Of a DNA stretch of 64,000 nt, positions 61,810 through 64,000 are shown in pieces. Every line of letters starts with the position of its first letter. Position 1 is the first letter of the stretch. This stretch comes from Amyelois transitella (lineage: Eukaryota; Arthropoda; Insecta; Lepidoptera; Pyralidae), in contig NC_083523.1 in assembly GCF_032362555.1 (NCBI RefSeq), positions 1,835,501 to 1,899,500 on the forward strand, read 5' to 3'. A program made the translations under genes and the position numbers. The notes below the pieces were generated by a model. The model was not told where the DNA came from. It saw only the letters and a list, made by a program, of their open reading frames with translations, and did no database searches.

Positions 61810-62600
61810 TTTTGAATTAGGTTTCACATAATCTTTAATGTATTTTGAATCGTTAGGAATTGGTTCCTTCAGTATGCAATCATTCAGATCTTCATATTGT
61901 AAGTATTGTTATATTATTTTAATAAAAGTCTTAATAAAATTATTTTATACTGTTTTATTTAATCATATTAATACAAAATAATTCACGAGTAAACCTCACC
62001 ATCTTGGGTTTTGGGCAGAGAACCCTGACAAACAATAACTTAAAATAGAGAAAATCATAAACTCGAGTGTTGCCAATATAAATGTAGGTACTTTCTAGGT
62101 CGGAATCACAGCACTCTTTTGAACTAAATCTCAAAACATCATCTACGCCAAATTTCTCCGTTAATGTCGACGAAGTAGGGATATTATCATTTGTCTGAAA
62201 ATAATTATATTTTTTTATTGTATTATTTCAAATTAAAAAATAAATAAAAGGAAAAAAACTTCAAGAATACACAATTATTAAACAAGCATGCAATGATAAA
62301 AAAAAGGCATATGTAACGTGTTGTATGTAAGAAAAAGAAAAAGGTACACACTCCAGTTTGTTTTTTGCTACCACCGTCACCAATACCAATGATATCTTTT
62401 GCCACCACCACCGGCTGTTGTCGTTGACTTACATCAGATCGACATGCCTACTATACGTTCTCTTGCTGTTTTCGTACATTTTATTAGAATCTGTTGTTTT
62501 TGTTCATTTAAATTCATTAATCTTAGTTATTTTGTGATTTAAAATAGTAGCTGCAGTAATAATACACCATGGAACCAGGTTTCATCAAAGCAAATAGCTC
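61810..62600. other. non-coding, possible piggyBac N-terminal remains
   Basis: A weak minus-strand phrase (FGVDDVLRFSSKECCDSD) at 62090-62190 could be the acidic N-terminus of PGB3. Otherwise AT-rich with no gene. Confidence 0.35.
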
Positions 62601-62624
62601 CAATTTGCTAAGCTGTATTCAGTT

Positions 62625-63480
62625 ACATTGATTGTTGATAAGGATGAAGAAAAAGTTATATCAGTGCAATGCCATGATTGTGTAGCTGCTCAAGGAGGCT
62701 GCAAACATGCGATTGCTTTACTTATGTGGGTTCATCGTAGGAGTGAGGAGCCATCATTTACAGAAGTGCAGTGTTATTGGAAAAAATCCAAACTATCCAG
62801 AGTAGTATCAAGTATATTACAGTAAAGAACTTGGCTAATAGTAATGGTAGTTCCATCATACCATAAAATTCTACAGTTTTACAAATTTTTTAGAAGCCAA
62901 AAAAAAAAAATTTTGAAAGATATGAGCTGTTGAAGTTTCAAGCAGGTTATACCTTGTGATGAGCTACTTAGTGTTTCCATGCATCACGTTGTACTACAGT
63001 TTAAGGAAAAATGTTGCAACACATTTTTACAACAAATTAATATAAATAACAATATCCTAATTGAAATTGAAAAGAAGACCAGAGATCAGCATGCAAATAG
63101 CCTTTGGTATGAATCAAGATATGGCCGGATTACAGCCTCTAGGGCTTATGATGTCAGCCATTGCCAGACAAGTGACGGAACCCTCATTTCTCTTATTATG
63201 AGGGGGAAAATCCCAGACACGGCTGCCATGGAGCGAGGAAGAGACTTGGAAAGTAAAGTGCGAGACTCAGTGAGCAGAAAACTTAAGAAAATAACACCCG
63301 TATTCATAAACAATACTATGAGTTCTCACAGTGTGCGTGGATGCACAGGGTCCCATAAACCTATTCAGAGACAATACTTGACCGACGGTCGGCGCTATGC
63401 GTCACTTGAAATGAACGCACAGCTAAGGTTGCTTGCGAGCTGTATTAAGCAACGCATAGTGTCTATTGTCTATTATTTTG
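62625..63480 (+). pseudogene. SWIM-YqaJ protein of an ISL2EU element
   Basis: 62628-62822: VDKDEEKVISVQCHDCVAAQ, GGCKHAIALLMWVHRRSEEP, VQCYWKKSKLS (SWIM finger). After about 150 bp of spacer with stops, 62979-63480: IEKKTRDQHANSLWYESRYG, RITASRAYDVSHCQTSDGTL, MERGRDLESKVRDSVSRKL (YqaJ nuclease start, with the conserved RITAS). The catalytic SPDG..E.K part seen at 28.4 kb is absent and the C-terminus is scrambled. Confidence 0.78.
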
Positions 63481-63551
63481 AGGTTAGTTGTATTTCGAGA
63501 TTTGTTTTTGCTCTGTTTGTGTATCAAGATTAGTGAAATATTTTATTTAAA

Positions 63552-63836
63552 ATGGATTACAGCAGTGAAGAAGAATTTGATAATTATATCAATGAGCACG
63601 ATGAGCACAGTATAATAAATACCAGAAAAGTGATACGGGATTTTCAAGATCCCTTTGATTACTACAGTTCGGAAGAATTCCGTCGACGCTACAGGTTTAC
63701 CAAAGATGTGGTACATTTTGTACTCTTGCCATTGATAAATAAAGACTTGGAGAAATTAACCGCAAGAGGTCTTCCAGTCCCACCTTTATATCAGCTACTA
63801 GTGTCTCTAAGATTTTATGCTTCTGGAAGTTTTCAG
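63552..63836 (+). CDS. HARBI1-like transposase, first exon
   Basis: 95 codons from ATG 63552: MDYSSEEEFDNYINEHDEHS, then RDFQDPFDYYSSEEFRRRYR, FTKDVVHFVLLPLI, LPVPPLYQLLVSLRFYASGS, followed by a CAG/GTAGGT donor. This is the N-terminal exon of the HARBI1 clade, different from H1-H4. The DDE exon would lie beyond the window. Confidence 0.82.
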
Positions 63837-64000
63837 GTAGGTTCCTACAACACGTAAACTTTTTATACCTACAAATAAAACCTTTACATATTACTTAGGT
63901 ACTTATATCTATAAAACAAGTGTGTAAAATTATTGTATGTGCTGCCATCCACCCACTGTATTGAAAGTTTATCAATTAAGTATAATGTATATATCTTTTT
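63837..64000 (+). other. start of the intron after the HARBI1-like exon
   Basis: Begins GTAGGTTCC; no further exon before the edge. Confidence 0.6.

Overview
This window looks like an intergenic or intronic stretch of an insect genome, most likely a moth or butterfly. The basis is family content: Helitron ends of the kind common in Lepidoptera, PIF/Harbinger, ISL2EU, piggyBac, P, hAT, MULE and pogo DNA transposons, R1-like LINEs, BEL/Pao and Copia remnants, and AT-rich spacers with GT-AG introns. The order is an inference. The only recognisable host-type gene is a broken, exon-amplified copy of the mRNA-decapping enzyme gene Dcp2. Almost everything else is mobile DNA, much of it nested.

1-15.1 kb: a pogo transposase runs off the left edge. 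A split minus-strand gene for a DDE-like, C2H2-bearing protein follows (exons at 14875-15105, 12905-12985, 12386-12813 and 2566-4187). A hAT element (4188-12385, perfect 8-bp target duplication) sits in it, a Harbinger element (6941-12150) sits in the hAT, and Helitron material (about 7.7-9.63 kb) sits in an intron of the Harbinger accessory gene. A second stack, a pogo derivative inside an inverted-repeat element, fills intron 1. 15.3-35.2 kb: two tandem arrays of about 385-bp units carry different exons of Dcp2 (15332-16804 and 33236-35168), collinear on the minus strand with a single Nudix-box exon at 33.1 kb. Between them lie a rearranged piggyBac with a 106-bp minisatellite, a 3-kb MULE with an intact transposase inside an integrase fossil, LINE, Harbinger, ISL2EU and Helitron remnants, and a MITE.

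35.2-49.5 kb: a BEL/Pao gag scrap, a P-element fossil interrupted by Harbinger H2, and two BEL/Pao fossils, the second interrupted by Harbinger H3. 49.6-64 kb: an unassigned repeated family joined to an R1-like LINE, a Copia fossil, a Helitron helicase piece, Harbinger H4 between two almost identical 474-bp piggyBac pieces, ISL2EU THAP and SWIM-YqaJ remnants, a third piggyBac, and the first exon of a HARBI1-like gene.

The strongest system-level signal is the gene layout of the four complete Harbinger elements (H1-H4). Each carries two uninterrupted, convergent, spliced genes, a DDE transposase and a MADF-type DNA-binding partner. In all four the last exon of each gene lies inside the intron of the other, and the two last exons start back to back across only 30-62 bp that must hold both splice acceptors.
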